Notes under the pieces: model-generated | Told to the model about the DNA's origin: nothing | Database searches by the model: none | What the model saw: the letters and a program-made list of their open reading frames with translations, nothing else | In this document: positions 17,032 to 26,131 of the stretch, one piece after another | Layout of the letters: the number at the start of each line of letters is the position of its first letter | Numbering within the stretch: position 1 is the first letter of the stretch | Source: JAAYQA01 sp964510345 | GTDB lineage: Bacteria; Bacillota; Clostridia; Tissierellales; Peptoniphilaceae | Length of the DNA stretch: 64,000 bases | Direction of reading: 5' to 3' | Assembly: GCA_964510345.1 (NCBI GenBank) | Contig: CAZEBB010000001.1 | Coordinates: 1-64,000, forward strand | Made by a program: the position numbers and the translations under genes

Positions 17032-19182
17032 ATGATTGAGCTATTGTTAAATAAAATTCGATCGTATAATCCTGACTTCGACGAGAGCCGCGTGCGCGAT
17101 GCATGCGAGTTTCAAGTGGAAGCCCACAAGGGACAACTGCGCGCTTCCGGAGAACCCTATAGTGTTCATCCGTTTCATGTTGCCCTTTTATTGTCGGACC
17201 TGAATATGGATGAAGACACGATCATCGCGGGTCTCCTTCACGATGTTTTGGAAGATACGGACTATCCGTTTGCCTATGTAGAAGAACGGTTTGGCCACGA
17301 CGTCGCTGTTTTAGTGGACGGGGTCACAAAGTTAAAGAAATTTAAATTCAAGTCAAAACAGGAAAATCAAGCGGATAATGTGCGCAAGATGATTATGGCG
17401 ATGGCCAATGACATTCGCATTATCATTATCAAGCTTTGCGACCGGCTCCACAATATGCGAACGCTCGAGTATATGGAGGAAGAAAAACAAAAATCGAAAG
17501 CCCGAGAGACACTGGAAATCTACGCTCCGTTAGCGCATCGACTCGGGATCAATACGATTAAATGGGAGTTGGAAGACCTCAGCCTCCGATATTTAGAGCA
17601 TGACATTTACTATGATTTAGTACGCCGAATCGAGAAGAAGCGTTCAGAGCGCGAGGACTATATCAATCATATCATCGACCATTTACGAGAAAAAGTAGAG
17701 GAAGTCGACATTAAGGCGGACATCCAAGGTAGGCCGAAAAGCCTATACAGCATCTATAAAAAGATGTACCAACAGGATAAGACCTTTGAACAGATTTTTG
17801 ATTTGACCGCGATCCGCGTGATTACCGATTCGATCAAGGACTGCTATGGGGTTCTCGGCGTCGTACACACGGCGTGGAAACCGCTACCGAATCGCTTTAA
17901 AGATTATATCGCGATGCCGAAACCGAATATGTATCAATCCCTCCATACGACATTGATCGGCCCGGAAGGAGAGACCTTTGAAGTGCAGATCCGCACGTGG
18001 GAGATGCACAAAACGGCTGAATACGGGATCGCGGCACACTGGAAATATAAGGAAAACCGGGGTAGCTCCGATAATTTTGACGAGAAACTGACGTGGCTGC
18101 GCCAGCTGATGGAATGGCAAAAGGATCTGAAAGACTCAAGGGAGTTTATGGACACGCTGAAGGGGGATTTCTTTAGCGACGAAGTCTACGTGTTTACCCC
18201 GCAGGGGGATGTCATTAACCTTCCCCTGAACTCGACGCCGATCGACTTTGCCTACCGAGTTCACTCCGCGGTTGGGAACAACTGCGTTGGCGCGCGGATC
18301 GACGGTCGCATCGTTCCATTAACGACTAAATTGCAGAATGGCAATATTGTCGATATCATAACGTCATCCAGTTCTACCGGCCCCAGTCGAGACTGGCTCA
18401 AAATTGTACAGAGTACACAGGCGAGAAATAAAATCCGCCAGTTCTTCAAAAAAGAAGACCGAGAGATTAATCTCGTGCGCGGACGAGAGACATTGGAAAA
18501 AGAAGTGCGCCACTTGGGCTACCGCTACCCGGAGATTTTAAAGGATGAATGGCTCAAGCAGATCGCTGAAAAATTAGGTTTTTACGCAGTTGACGATTTG
18601 TACGCCGCCGTCGGATACGGCAGTGTCACGGTGTCGCAAGTCGTTTCTAAACTGCGTGATTTCTATCAGGAGCATCACAAAAACGATGCAAAACCGCTGC
18701 CGGAAGAAATCTTAAAAAGTAAGCATAAAGCGTCAGATCAAGGGGTCGGCGTCATTGGGATCGACAATATTCAGATCAAATTCGCCAAGTGCTGCACGCC
18801 GGTTCCGGGCGACAGCATCATCGGATATGTCACCAAGGGCAGAGGGGTCTCCATCCATCGCAAGGACTGTGTCAATATCGAACGCGCAGAAGATGAGCGC
18901 CTCGTGGATGTTTTCTGGAACAATCGCGAGTCGGATATTTACAAAGTTGAGATTCAAGTCATGGCGTTAGACAGAACCGGTTTGCTCTCGGAGATTACGC
19001 GAAGGATTTCCGACTCAAAATTGACGATTATGGACATGACAGCGCGAACCACAAAGGATCATCTATCGGTCGTCAATATTTCTCTCGGCGTAAAGAACTC
19101 AGAATCCCTGTTACGGGTGATTGAAACATTAAAAACCATCCATAGCGTTATCGACGTGTATCGGATCAGTCAGAAGGTGTAA
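17032..19182 (+). CDS. relA: Bifunctional (p)ppGpp synthetase/hydrolase RelA/SpoT
   Basis: A 716-residue stringent-response enzyme. The order is: HD hydrolase domain (HPFHVALLL; GLLHDVLEDTDY about residue 68; CDRLHNMRTL about 138), synthetase domain (GRPKSLYSIYKKM about 233), TGS domain about 385-445 (VYVFTPQGDVINLP), a zinc-finger-like part with KCCTPVPGD, and a C-terminal ACT domain (about 640-716). Both catalytic halves look intact. It has its own promoter and is followed two bases later by dtd, the usual pairing in Gram-positives. Confidence 0.95.
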   Translation: MIELLLNKIRSYNPDFDESRVRDACEFQVEAHKGQLRASGEPYSVHPFHVALLLSDLNMDEDTIIAGLLHDVLEDTDYPFAYVEERFGHDVAVLVDGVTKLKKFKFKSKQENQADNVRKMIMAMANDIRIIIIKLCDRLHNMRTLEYMEEEKQKSKARETLEIYAPLAHRLGINTIKWELEDLSLRYLEHDIYYDLVRRIEKKRSEREDYINHIIDHLREKVEEVDIKADIQGRPKSLYSIYKKMYQQDKTFEQIFDLTAIRVITDSIKDCYGVLGVVHTAWKPLPNRFKDYIAMPKPNMYQSLHTTLIGPEGETFEVQIRTWEMHKTAEYGIAAHWKYKENRGSSDNFDEKLTWLRQLMEWQKDLKDSREFMDTLKGDFFSDEVYVFTPQGDVINLPLNSTPIDFAYRVHSAVGNNCVGARIDGRIVPLTTKLQNGNIVDIITSSSSTGPSRDWLKIVQSTQARNKIRQFFKKEDREINLVRGRETLEKEVRHLGYRYPEILKDEWLKQIAEKLGFYAVDDLYAAVGYGSVTVSQVVSKLRDFYQEHHKNDAKPLPEEILKSKHKASDQGVGVIGIDNIQIKFAKCCTPVPGDSIIGYVTKGRGVSIHRKDCVNIERAEDERLVDVFWNNRESDIYKVEIQVMALDRTGLLSEITRRISDSKLTIMDMTARTTKDHLSVVNISLGVKNSESLLRVIETLKTIHSVIDVYRISQKV

Positions 19183-19183
19183 T

Positions 19184-19633
19184 ATGAGAGCTGTGATTCA
19201 AAGGGTAACCCAATCAAAAGTGGAAGTGGACGGGGAGACGATCGGTGCCGTTCAGTCCGGCTACATGGTACTTTTAGGCGTCGCCGATGGAGACACGGCA
19301 AAAGACGCGGAATATATTGCCGACAAGATCATCGGACTTCGCGTGTTTGAAGATGGCGAGGGCAAATTAAATCTCTCCATTCAAGATACCGGAGGCAGCG
19401 TCTTACTGGTGTCTCAGTTTACGCTCTACGGAGATGCCAGAAAAGGGCGTAGACCCAGTTTTATTCGTGCCGCAGGCAAAGAACCGGCGACTCAATTGCT
19501 GGCTGTCGTTCGCGACCGAATCGAAGCTGCGGGCATTCACACTGAAATCGGCGAATTCGGTGCCCATATGATGGTGTCTCTCGTAAATGACGGTCCGGTG
19601 ACGATACTATTGGATTCTGAAAAGACTTTTTAG
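19184..19633 (+). CDS. dtd: D-aminoacyl-tRNA deacylase
   Basis: A 149-residue homodimeric proofreading enzyme that removes D-amino acids from tRNA. It starts MRAVIQRVTQSKVEVDGE. The two active-site motifs are SQFTLYGD (about residue 79) and the Gly-Pro motif NDGPVTI near the C-terminus. It follows relA after one base and probably shares its transcript. Confidence 0.95.
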   Translation: MRAVIQRVTQSKVEVDGETIGAVQSGYMVLLGVADGDTAKDAEYIADKIIGLRVFEDGEGKLNLSIQDTGGSVLLVSQFTLYGDARKGRRPSFIRAAGKEPATQLLAVVRDRIEAAGIHTEIGEFGAHMMVSLVNDGPVTILLDSEKTF

Positions 19634-19641
19634 GAGGCGCA

Positions 19642-20256
19642 ATGCAGATCATTCGAATTCCCGCCGGAATCTATCAGGCGAACTGTTATTTAGTTTATGA
19701 CGAGATGACAAAAGAAGGTATTTTGATCGACCCCGCAGGAGATGAAGCTTTGCTGGAAGAGCAGGCGGAAAAGTACGGGGTCAAATTACGTGCAATATTG
19801 CTCACCCATGGACATGGGGACCATATCGGAGCGGTTCAACCGTTAAAGGATAAGTTCAATCTTCCGATCTATGTACATGAAGACGAGAATCGAATGTTAC
19901 TCGATCCACAGCTCAATCTCAGTGCATCGATGTTTCGTGGACCGATGTCGATTCAAGCGGATCACCTGATCAAAGACGGTGATGTCTTGCCTCTATTGGG
20001 AGGGATCGAAGTGGTTCATACCCCCGGTCACACGCAAGGAGGGGTGTGCTATCGACTCGGAGATCACCTTTTCACCGGAGATACCCTCTTTTTACGATCG
20101 ATCGGCAGAACCGATCTGGCGACGTCTGATGAGGATCAGATGAAAGAGAGTCTGGAGCGCCTCAAGAAAATGGACCCGGCGCTGTCCGTCTATCCCGGAC
20201 ACGGCCCCGGCACCGTCTTGAGTAAAGAATTACAATATAATCCTTTCCTACAATAG
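19642..20256 (+). CDS. Metallo-beta-lactamase-fold hydrolase, glyoxalase II-like
   Basis: A 204-residue protein with the metal motif THGHGDHIG (about residues 54-62), a later His in HTPGHTQGG (about 131) and an Asp in FTGDTLF (about 152). This is the small MBL group often called hydroxyacylglutathione hydrolase-like. It lacks the C-terminal substrate domain of true GloB, so the substrate is uncertain. It has GGAGG before the ATG and lies nine bases after dtd; the same neighbour occurs in many clostridia. Confidence 0.85.
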   Translation: MQIIRIPAGIYQANCYLVYDEMTKEGILIDPAGDEALLEEQAEKYGVKLRAILLTHGHGDHIGAVQPLKDKFNLPIYVHEDENRMLLDPQLNLSASMFRGPMSIQADHLIKDGDVLPLLGGIEVVHTPGHTQGGVCYRLGDHLFTGDTLFLRSIGRTDLATSDEDQMKESLERLKKMDPALSVYPGHGPGTVLSKELQYNPFLQ

Positions 20257-20299
20257 AGCGCTACTTGAACGATTGGAACAAAAGCGCTACAATAGAACG
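20248..20299 (+). repeat. Imperfect 13-base direct repeat around the ABC importer promoter
   Basis: CTACAATAGAGCG (20248-20260) and CTACAATAGAACG (20287-20299) differ at one base. They flank the -35 box, and the second copy contains the -10 box. In addition AGCGCTAC occurs at 20257-20264 and 20283-20290. They could be an operator, or chance from a duplicated -10 region. Confidence 0.5.
20265..20293 (+). promoter_or_regulatory. Promoter of the amino-acid ABC importer
   Basis: TTGAAC (20265-20270) and TACAAT (20288-20293) are 17 bases apart, 41 bases before the ATG of the binding-protein gene. Confidence 0.7.
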
Positions 20300-20334
20300 A
20301 AAGCACGCTGGAAGACCGGCGGAGAGGAGAAAAT

Positions 20335-21150
20335 ATGAAAAACACAAAATGGATTGTACTATTACTTGTACTCACACTGGCACTGGCTGCATGTGGCGGA
20401 GGATCGCAAACTCCGGCAACAGAAGCGGCTGCTACCGAAGCCGGCGCAACCGAGGCAACTGAAACAGCCACACAACCCGAAGCGTCCGGAGACAATGTAC
20501 TCGTTATGGCGACAAACGCTGCATTCCCACCCTATGAGTTCTATGAAGGTGATAAAATCGTCGGGATTGATGCTGATGTAGCTGCAGCGATTGCAGAGAA
20601 ACTGGGTATGACCTTGCGCATCGACGATATGGAGTTTAACGCCATCATTCCGGCGATTGCCTCCGGAAAAGCAGATGTAGGTTTAGCCGGGATGTCAGTC
20701 ACAGAAGATCGTCTGGTGACGGTTGATTTTTCTGAACCCTATGCGAAGGGAATTCAAGCGATTGTCGTAAAAGAAGGCTCACCGATTGCTGCGATCGAAG
20801 ATTTGGAAGGCAAGAAGATCGGCGTGCAATTATCGACGACCGGAGACATCTATGTAACAGGCGACTATGGCGAAGAATCCGTCCAACGCTTCAACAAGGG
20901 TTCGGATGCGATTTTAGCCCTGACGCAGGATAAAGTCGATGCAGTTGTTATTGATAACGAACCGGCAAAAGCTTATGTCGCCGCCAACGAAGGTCTCGTC
21001 GTACTGGAAACCAAGTATGCCGAAGAGGATTATGCGATTGCCTTCGCCAAAGGCAATACCGAATTGAAAGAAAAAGTGGACACAGCACTCAAAGAGTTGA
21101 TTGAAGACGGTACATTACAAAGCATCGTTGACAAATATATCAAACCATAA
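20335..21150 (+). CDS. Amino-acid ABC importer, substrate-binding lipoprotein (family 3)
   Basis: A 271-residue secreted lipoprotein. The signal peptide ends in the lipobox LALAAC with Cys20. A Thr/Glu/Ala-rich linker (about 21-52) joins it to the binding domain, which starts ATNAAFPPYEF and contains GIDADVAAAIAEKLG and ASGKADVGLAGMSVTEDR, typical of polar amino-acid binding proteins. The ligand may be a polar or basic amino acid; I cannot tell which. Permease and ATPase genes follow. A hairpin directly after the stop would raise its level over the membrane parts. Confidence 0.92.
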   Translation: MKNTKWIVLLLVLTLALAACGGGSQTPATEAAATEAGATEATETATQPEASGDNVLVMATNAAFPPYEFYEGDKIVGIDADVAAAIAEKLGMTLRIDDMEFNAIIPAIASGKADVGLAGMSVTEDRLVTVDFSEPYAKGIQAIVVKEGSPIAAIEDLEGKKIGVQLSTTGDIYVTGDYGEESVQRFNKGSDAILALTQDKVDAVVIDNEPAKAYVAANEGLVVLETKYAEEDYAIAFAKGNTELKEKVDTALKELIEDGTLQSIVDKYIKP

Positions 21151-21154
21151 CCTG

Positions 21155-21180
21155 AAAGGACAGATCACTGTCCTTTTCTT
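21155..21180 (+). terminator. Attenuator hairpin after the binding-protein gene
   Basis: AAAGGACAG (21155-21163) pairs with CTGTCCTTT (21168-21176) around ATCA, with T-rich sequence after it. It lies between the stop and the permease ribosome site, so it probably only partly terminates. Confidence 0.75.
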
Positions 21181-21193
21181 ATAGGAGAAGACG

Positions 21194-21916
21194 ATGTTAG
21201 AGACACTCCAACAACAATTTTATCTTAACTTTATCGCGCAGGATCGATGGAAGTTTTTTGTGAATGGATTGCGTATCACGCTCACCGTCACGGTTGCGGC
21301 ATTAGCGATCGGGATCATCTTCGGTACGATACTCGCAATCATACGCTCGATGAACGACCAACTGAAGCCAAAATTCGGCGAATCGGTAGCCAGCTCGATC
21401 CTCGTGATCCTCGATAAACTGACCAAGGTTTATCTAACCATTATTCGCGGCACGCCGGCGGTTCTTCAGCTGATGATCATGTATTTTATTATCTTTAAGG
21501 CTTCGACTAATATGATGTTGGCTGCGATATTATCTTTTGGGTTAAATTCGGCTGCCTATGTCGCGGAAATCATCCGCGGAGGGATAATGGCGGTCGATTC
21601 GGGACAAATGGAAGCAGGGCGCTCGTTGGGCTTAGGTTACTTTACGGTAATGCGCCATATCATCGTCCCACAAGCGATTAAAGGAATCCTTCCCGCCTTG
21701 GGAAATGAGTTGATTACGTTACTGAAGGAGACATCGATCAGCGGATTTATCGGTCTGTCTGATTTAACGCGAGGGGCGAATATCGTACAGGGCGTCACCT
21801 ATTCACCATTCTTCCCATTGGTTGGAGCTGCGGTCATCTACCTTTTGTTGGTAATGCTGCTGACCGCCTTGCTTGGCCGTTTTGAAAGGAGGCTCAGACG
21901 AAGTGATCGAAATTAA
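21194..21916 (+). CDS. Amino-acid ABC importer, permease
   Basis: A 240-residue inner-membrane protein of the His/Glu/Gln/Arg importer permease family. About five hydrophobic helices. The N-terminal half has the GLRITLTVTVAALAIGI and RGTPAVLQL patterns; the cytoplasmic EAA loop reads EAGRSLGLGYFTVMRHIIVPQAIKG (about residues 138-162). Its end overlaps the ATPase gene by 14 bases, so the two are translationally coupled. Confidence 0.92.
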   Translation: MLETLQQQFYLNFIAQDRWKFFVNGLRITLTVTVAALAIGIIFGTILAIIRSMNDQLKPKFGESVASSILVILDKLTKVYLTIIRGTPAVLQLMIMYFIIFKASTNMMLAAILSFGLNSAAYVAEIIRGGIMAVDSGQMEAGRSLGLGYFTVMRHIIVPQAIKGILPALGNELITLLKETSISGFIGLSDLTRGANIVQGVTYSPFFPLVGAAVIYLLLVMLLTALLGRFERRLRRSDRN

Positions 21917-22625
21917 ACACCTTTACAAATCGTTTGGCGATCATGAAGTTCTCAAGGACATTTCTGAGCGCATCACTCCGGGAGAAAAAGTTGTCGTCAT
22001 TGGGCCCAGCGGGTCCGGAAAATCGACTTTCCTTCGCTGCATGAACCTGCTCGAAACTCCGACAAAGGGCACGATCATCTTTGACGGTCAGGAGATTACG
22101 GACAAGAACACCGATATCAATGATGTACGCCGGCAGATGGGGATGGTTTTTCAACTGTTTAATCTCTTTGGGCATAAGACGGTGCTTGAGAATTTGACGC
22201 TTGCTCCGGTACAGCTAAAGCTCATGACGCAAAAAGAAGCGGAAGAACAGGGGATGAATCTGCTTTCGAGAATTCGCCTGACAGAAAAGGCAAATGCCTA
22301 TCCGGCACAATTGTCGGGTGGACAAAAGCAAAGAATCGCGATTATCCGTGCACTCGCCATGCAACCGAAAGTTATGTTGTTTGATGAGCCGACCTCTGCA
22401 CTTGACCCTGAAATGGTAGGGGAGGTCTTAGAGCTGATCAAGGAACTGGCGGATCAGGGGATGACGATGGTACTCGTCACCCATGAGATGGGTTTTGCCC
22501 GAGAGGTTGGGACGCGCGTCTTGTTCATGGATGAAGGGCATATTGTCGAACAAAATGAACCACACGAATTTTTTGCCAACCCGAAAGAAGAGAGAACGAT
22601 CAACTTTTTATCGAAAGTATTATAA
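21903..22625 (+). CDS. Amino-acid ABC importer, ATPase
   Basis: A 240-residue ABC ATPase. Walker A is GPSGSGKST (about residues 35-43), signature LSGGQKQR (about 137-144), Walker B VMLFDEPTSALDP. The Q-loop reads MVFQLFNLF. The start is GTG at 21903, with AAAGGAGG at 21885-21892; the frame runs further upstream but only within the permease gene. It closes the three-gene importer and ends in a terminator shared with the convergent regulator. Confidence 0.93.
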   Translation: MIEIKHLYKSFGDHEVLKDISERITPGEKVVVIGPSGSGKSTFLRCMNLLETPTKGTIIFDGQEITDKNTDINDVRRQMGMVFQLFNLFGHKTVLENLTLAPVQLKLMTQKEAEEQGMNLLSRIRLTEKANAYPAQLSGGQKQRIAIIRALAMQPKVMLFDEPTSALDPEMVGEVLELIKELADQGMTMVLVTHEMGFAREVGTRVLFMDEGHIVEQNEPHEFFANPKEERTINFLSKVL

Positions 22626-22650
22626 AAGGAGCCGAAATGGCTCCTTTTGT
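22624..22650. terminator. Bidirectional terminator between the ABC operon and the PucR gene
   Basis: AAAAGGAGCC (22624-22633) pairs with GGCTCCTTTT (22639-22648). It starts inside the ATPase stop codon and serves both convergent transcripts. Confidence 0.8.
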
Positions 22651-22656
22651 GTCGTC

Positions 22657-24000
22657 TTATAACCCCAATAACTGGTAGGACAGCAACAGATTCTGGCGAA
22701 TATGCGGATCTTCTAAATCGAGTTCGTATTTCGCCGTAATCTTATTAATCCGGTATACGATGGAATTGCGGTGAAGGTCGAGTTCTTTTGACGTCTTTAG
22801 GTAACTTCTCTCGTTGAGCAGATAGATGTAGAGGGTGTCGAGTAAATCCTTGGACTCTTTGTCGTCACTGCTCATCATTTGCCATATGACGTCGTGAATA
22901 AAGGGAAAGACGCCGGCATAATGGCTGTACTCTTCCGTCAACACGGCAAGCGCAGCGTTGCCGATGGGTTTCAATCCCTTTTCTTCATTATTCTTTAAGA
23001 TCTGCACGTGGATGCGCAATGCCTTCCAAACATCTTGCAGTTCTTCAATTTGCGAGAAGCGATAACTGCGTGAGATCGTATCGACCTGCTTTGTGAGAAG
23101 CTGTGCGATCTTCTCTGACTGATCTTGGAGTGGATCGACCGCATAAAGGATCAACAGGGTATCTTGAACCGGGATCGAAAGGACGGAGACGGGATCGATA
23201 TCGGAGAGCTTTTGAATAAGATTCTCCGACTTCTCGGGAAGTGTGCACAAGAAGAGATCAAAAAACTCTCGATCTTCCCAAATGGTATCCTCCAAGGGAC
23301 GGACAACCGGCGTTTGCGACTGGAGTAAGTTGAGAATAATCTTGCTCATCTTTTTTTCCATCGGCTCGAAAGATGCGGTGTACCGTTTCAAGATTTGGAA
23401 AAATAGAGGTTCGAGGGCATTTAATATCTCAACTTTCATTGGGGTCAAATCATTTTTTGCCATAATAAAGATAGTAAATTCGATATCAGCTACTGTGATT
23501 CGCGTCTCGTATTTGATGAGAGAGGGTGTAACTTTATCCTTTACAACTTTGGGGAAGAGACTCAAACCGTTTTGTTCGACGATCACCTGTGCGTCGATTA
23601 ACGTGATAACTCGATTCCAAAATGAATCGGTGTCTTGTTCTTCCAGAATAATTTGCTGCAGCTCAATAAATGCGCGATTGGTATCTGCGAACAAAGCGTT
23701 AAGACTTTGCAACAGCGTATACTGGCTTTGTTTATTGGTCAGGATGATGCTGTTCACTTCTTTGGAAATATTAATTTTCTCATGCAAACCCAAGTCGTCA
23801 ATAATGACAAACGACTGATTCTCGATGCGATGATTATGAAGGCTGAATTCTGTAATAGTGCACAGATACAAGACGTCGTTGCGCAACTCATGCGTTGGGT
23901 TGAGGTATTCAATTTGACTAAAGCGCGCGCTGAAATGCTCATGCACGCGTACATCCGGATGGGTGAGATACTCGGCTATGGCGCCGAAGGATAAATGCAT
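22657..24000 (-). CDS. PucR/CdaR-type transcriptional regulator
   Basis: A 447-residue protein whose C-terminal 60 residues form the PucR helix-turn-helix (LLNERSYLKTSKELDLHRNSIVYRINKI region, cited by its parts: SKELDLHRNS then VYRINKI). The N-terminal part resembles a sensory domain with no clear ligand motif. Regulators of this kind control purine, sugar-acid or amino-acid use. It converges on the ABC importer and diverges from aspS, so its targets are not given by position. GGAGG precedes the ATG on the minus strand. Base use resembles its neighbours. Confidence 0.8.
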   Translation of the reverse strand: MHLSFGAIAEYLTHPDVRVHEHFSARFSQIEYLNPTHELRNDVLYLCTITEFSLHNHRIENQSFVIIDDLGLHEKINISKEVNSIILTNKQSQYTLLQSLNALFADTNRAFIELQQIILEEQDTDSFWNRVITLIDAQVIVEQNGLSLFPKVVKDKVTPSLIKYETRITVADIEFTIFIMAKNDLTPMKVEILNALEPLFFQILKRYTASFEPMEKKMSKIILNLLQSQTPVVRPLEDTIWEDREFFDLFLCTLPEKSENLIQKLSDIDPVSVLSIPVQDTLLILYAVDPLQDQSEKIAQLLTKQVDTISRSYRFSQIEELQDVWKALRIHVQILKNNEEKGLKPIGNAALAVLTEEYSHYAGVFPFIHDVIWQMMSSDDKESKDLLDTLYIYLLNERSYLKTSKELDLHRNSIVYRINKITAKYELDLEDPHIRQNLLLSYQLLGL

Positions 24001-24102
24001 GGGGCAACCTCCATTCTGTTACCATTTAGGTATTACAAATAGTATACTTGAAAAGAACTGCGATTTCTACGGCTCTCACGAATTGTTTGTTCTTTGCGTA
24101 CA

Positions 24103-24132
24103 TTGACATAAGATGATTCGGTTGGCTATAAT
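24103..24132 (+). promoter_or_regulatory. Consensus promoter of the aspS T-box transcript
   Basis: Perfect TTGACA (24103-24108) and perfect TATAAT (24127-24132), separated by 18 bases. It is the best sigma-A match seen in the window, as expected where control is by attenuation downstream. Confidence 0.85.
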
Positions 24133-24138
24133 GTTAGA

Positions 24139-24330
24139 AAGCGATGAACGAACAGAGTGGCGTAGCAACTCCAACAGAGAGCCGGAGAAAAGGTGTAAGC
24201 CAGCGGAGAGCGCGTCATGTGACATTCGGGAGCCGGACCCGCCGTTGGGCGTTACACATTGAGTGAGGCTTTGCCTAACAAGGGTGGTACCGCGGAATGA
24301 TTCGTCCCTGCAGTTTGCAGGGATTTTTTT
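24139..24330 (+). promoter_or_regulatory. T-box riboswitch leader of aspS
   Basis: The leader has the T-box marks in order: GAACAGAG and ACAGAGAGCCGG of stem I, GGTGTAAGCC on its distal arm, a candidate specifier GAC followed by A at 24221-24223, and the T-box sequence AGGGTGGTACCGCGG (24281-24295) that pairs with the tRNA 3' end. GAC reads aspartate, matching the gene. Uncharged tRNA-Asp would stabilise the antiterminator and let transcription reach aspS. The specifier position was placed by eye, without folding. Confidence 0.93.
24305..24330 (+). terminator. T-box terminator hairpin
   Basis: TCCCTGCA (24305-24312) pairs with TGCAGGGA (24316-24323), followed by seven T. It is the off-state of the aspS T-box. 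Confidence 0.93.
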
Positions 24331-24342
24331 ATGGAGGAAAAG

Positions 24343-26118
24343 ATGGAAAGACAAATGCGTTGGAAGAGAACCATGTACTGTGGAGATCTAAGAGAAGAGC
24401 ATATCGGTCAGGAAGTCGTTTTAACGGGATGGGTGCAGAATGAGCGCAACCTCGGGAGTTTGCTATTTCTTGATGTAAGGGATACAAAGGGAATCGCACA
24501 AGCGGTCGTACGAGAAGGAGACCCCGCCTACGAATTGGCCGAGACGATTAGAAAAGAATTTGTCGTCTTGGTGAAGGGCGTCGTTGAAAAACGCGAATCG
24601 GTCAACTCGCAGATTCCGACGGGAATGGTGGAAGTCATCGTCAACGATGTACAGGTACTATCTGAAAGCGAGACACCGCCGATCTATATCAAAGATGACG
24701 ACGATGCGGGAGAAGCCATTCGACTCAAATATCGTTACTTGGATTTGCGAAAAAAGCACTTGCAGGATAACTTGAAAGTACGTGCCAAAATTAGCAGCAT
24801 CACGAGAAATTACTTGGAGGAACATGGATTTGTCGAAGTCGAAACGCCGATTCTGACAAAACCGACACCGGAAGGAGCCCGGGACTACTTGGTGCCGAGC
24901 CGGGTGAATCCGCATTCGTTCTATGCGCTTCCCCAATCGCCGCAGCTGCTCAAACAACTCTTGATGGTATCGGGAATGGATCGGTACTACCAAATTGCGA
25001 AGTGTTTTCGCGATGAAGACTTGCGCGCGAATCGACAACCTGAGTTTACCCAAATTGACATCGAAATGTCGTTTGTGGATCAAAACGACGTCATGTCGAT
25101 GACTGAAGAGATGATCCGAAGAATTTTTCGAGAGATTAAAAACGTCGAATTACCGAATCCGTTTCCGCACGTTCGCTATGATGATGCCATGAATCGCTTC
25201 GGTTCGGATAAGCCGGATTTGCGCTTTGGAATGGAGATATTGGACCTCAAAGAAGCCGTTGCCAATGCTGAATTTCAAGTGTTTCAAAACGCCCCTGAAG
25301 TAAAGGGAATCGTCGTACCGCAAGGTGCCGCCGCTTTTTCGCGTAAAGCTCTGGACAAACTCACCGATCTCGCGAAAACCTATCGCGCCAAAGGCTTGAT
25401 CTGGATGAAATGGGCGGAGGAAGTGCAATCTCCCATCGCCAAGTTCTTGACTTCTGATGACCTGGCGAGAATCGCCGATGCAACGAAGATCCAAGACGGG
25501 GACTTGCTCTTGATCGTCTGTGACGAGTGGGAAACGGCGCTGACCGCACTCGGTCAACTCCGACTCCATATCGCATCGGAAATGAAGATGATCGATGAGG
25601 ACGCCTTTGCTGTTTGCTGGGTGACAGATTTCCCATTGCTTGAATACGATGAGGAGACCGACCGTTACTATGCAAAGCATCACCCGTTTACGCAACCGCA
25701 CTGGGATGACGTACAGCTCCTTGAAACGGATCCGGGACGCGTCCGAGCACTCGCATATGATATGGTAATCAATGGAGAGGAAGCCGGTGGTGGATCGATT
25801 CGTATTCACGATCCGAAATTGCAAGAGAGAATATTTGCGGCACTCGGTTTTAATCAAGAAGAAATCGATCAAAAATTCGGCTTCTTTGTCGAAGCGTTCC
25901 GCTATGGGGCACCCCCGCACGGCGGCTTGGCTTTTGGTCTGGACCGCTTGGTTATGCTGTTAACACAGACGTCCAATATCCGCGACGTCATCGCTTTCCC
26001 GAAAACGCAATCCGCGACATGTTTAATGTCTTCTGCACCATCTGCGGTAACGGGTGAACAATTGAAAGAATTGGGTATAAATCTTACCATAGGTGATGAA
26101 CAATCACACAATTCTTAG
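24343..26118 (+). CDS. aspS: Aspartyl-tRNA synthetase
   Basis: A 591-residue class II synthetase of the bacterial type. It has an N-terminal OB anticodon-binding fold (TGWVQNERNLGSLLFLDVRD), motif 2 region YQIAKCFRDEDLRANRQPEFTQID, the bacterial GAD insertion (about 290-420), and motif 3 GLAFGLDRLVML. ATG at 24331 abuts the terminator T run and lacks a ribosome site; ATG at 24343 has GGAGG five bases upstream, so I use it. It is controlled by an Asp T-box. No AsnRS or GatCAB gene is in the window, so I cannot tell whether it also charges tRNA-Asn. Confidence 0.95.
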   Translation: MERQMRWKRTMYCGDLREEHIGQEVVLTGWVQNERNLGSLLFLDVRDTKGIAQAVVREGDPAYELAETIRKEFVVLVKGVVEKRESVNSQIPTGMVEVIVNDVQVLSESETPPIYIKDDDDAGEAIRLKYRYLDLRKKHLQDNLKVRAKISSITRNYLEEHGFVEVETPILTKPTPEGARDYLVPSRVNPHSFYALPQSPQLLKQLLMVSGMDRYYQIAKCFRDEDLRANRQPEFTQIDIEMSFVDQNDVMSMTEEMIRRIFREIKNVELPNPFPHVRYDDAMNRFGSDKPDLRFGMEILDLKEAVANAEFQVFQNAPEVKGIVVPQGAAAFSRKALDKLTDLAKTYRAKGLIWMKWAEEVQSPIAKFLTSDDLARIADATKIQDGDLLLIVCDEWETALTALGQLRLHIASEMKMIDEDAFAVCWVTDFPLLEYDEETDRYYAKHHPFTQPHWDDVQLLETDPGRVRALAYDMVINGEEAGGGSIRIHDPKLQERIFAALGFNQEEIDQKFGFFVEAFRYGAPPHGGLAFGLDRLVMLLTQTSNIRDVIAFPKTQSATCLMSSAPSAVTGEQLKELGINLTIGDEQSHNS

Positions 26119-26131
26119 AAAGGAGGGTTTC

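Noticed and set aside
25150..25920. Minus-strand open frame of 256 codons
   Set aside because: Lies wholly antisense within aspS, has no ribosome site and no recognisable motif; aspS is certain.
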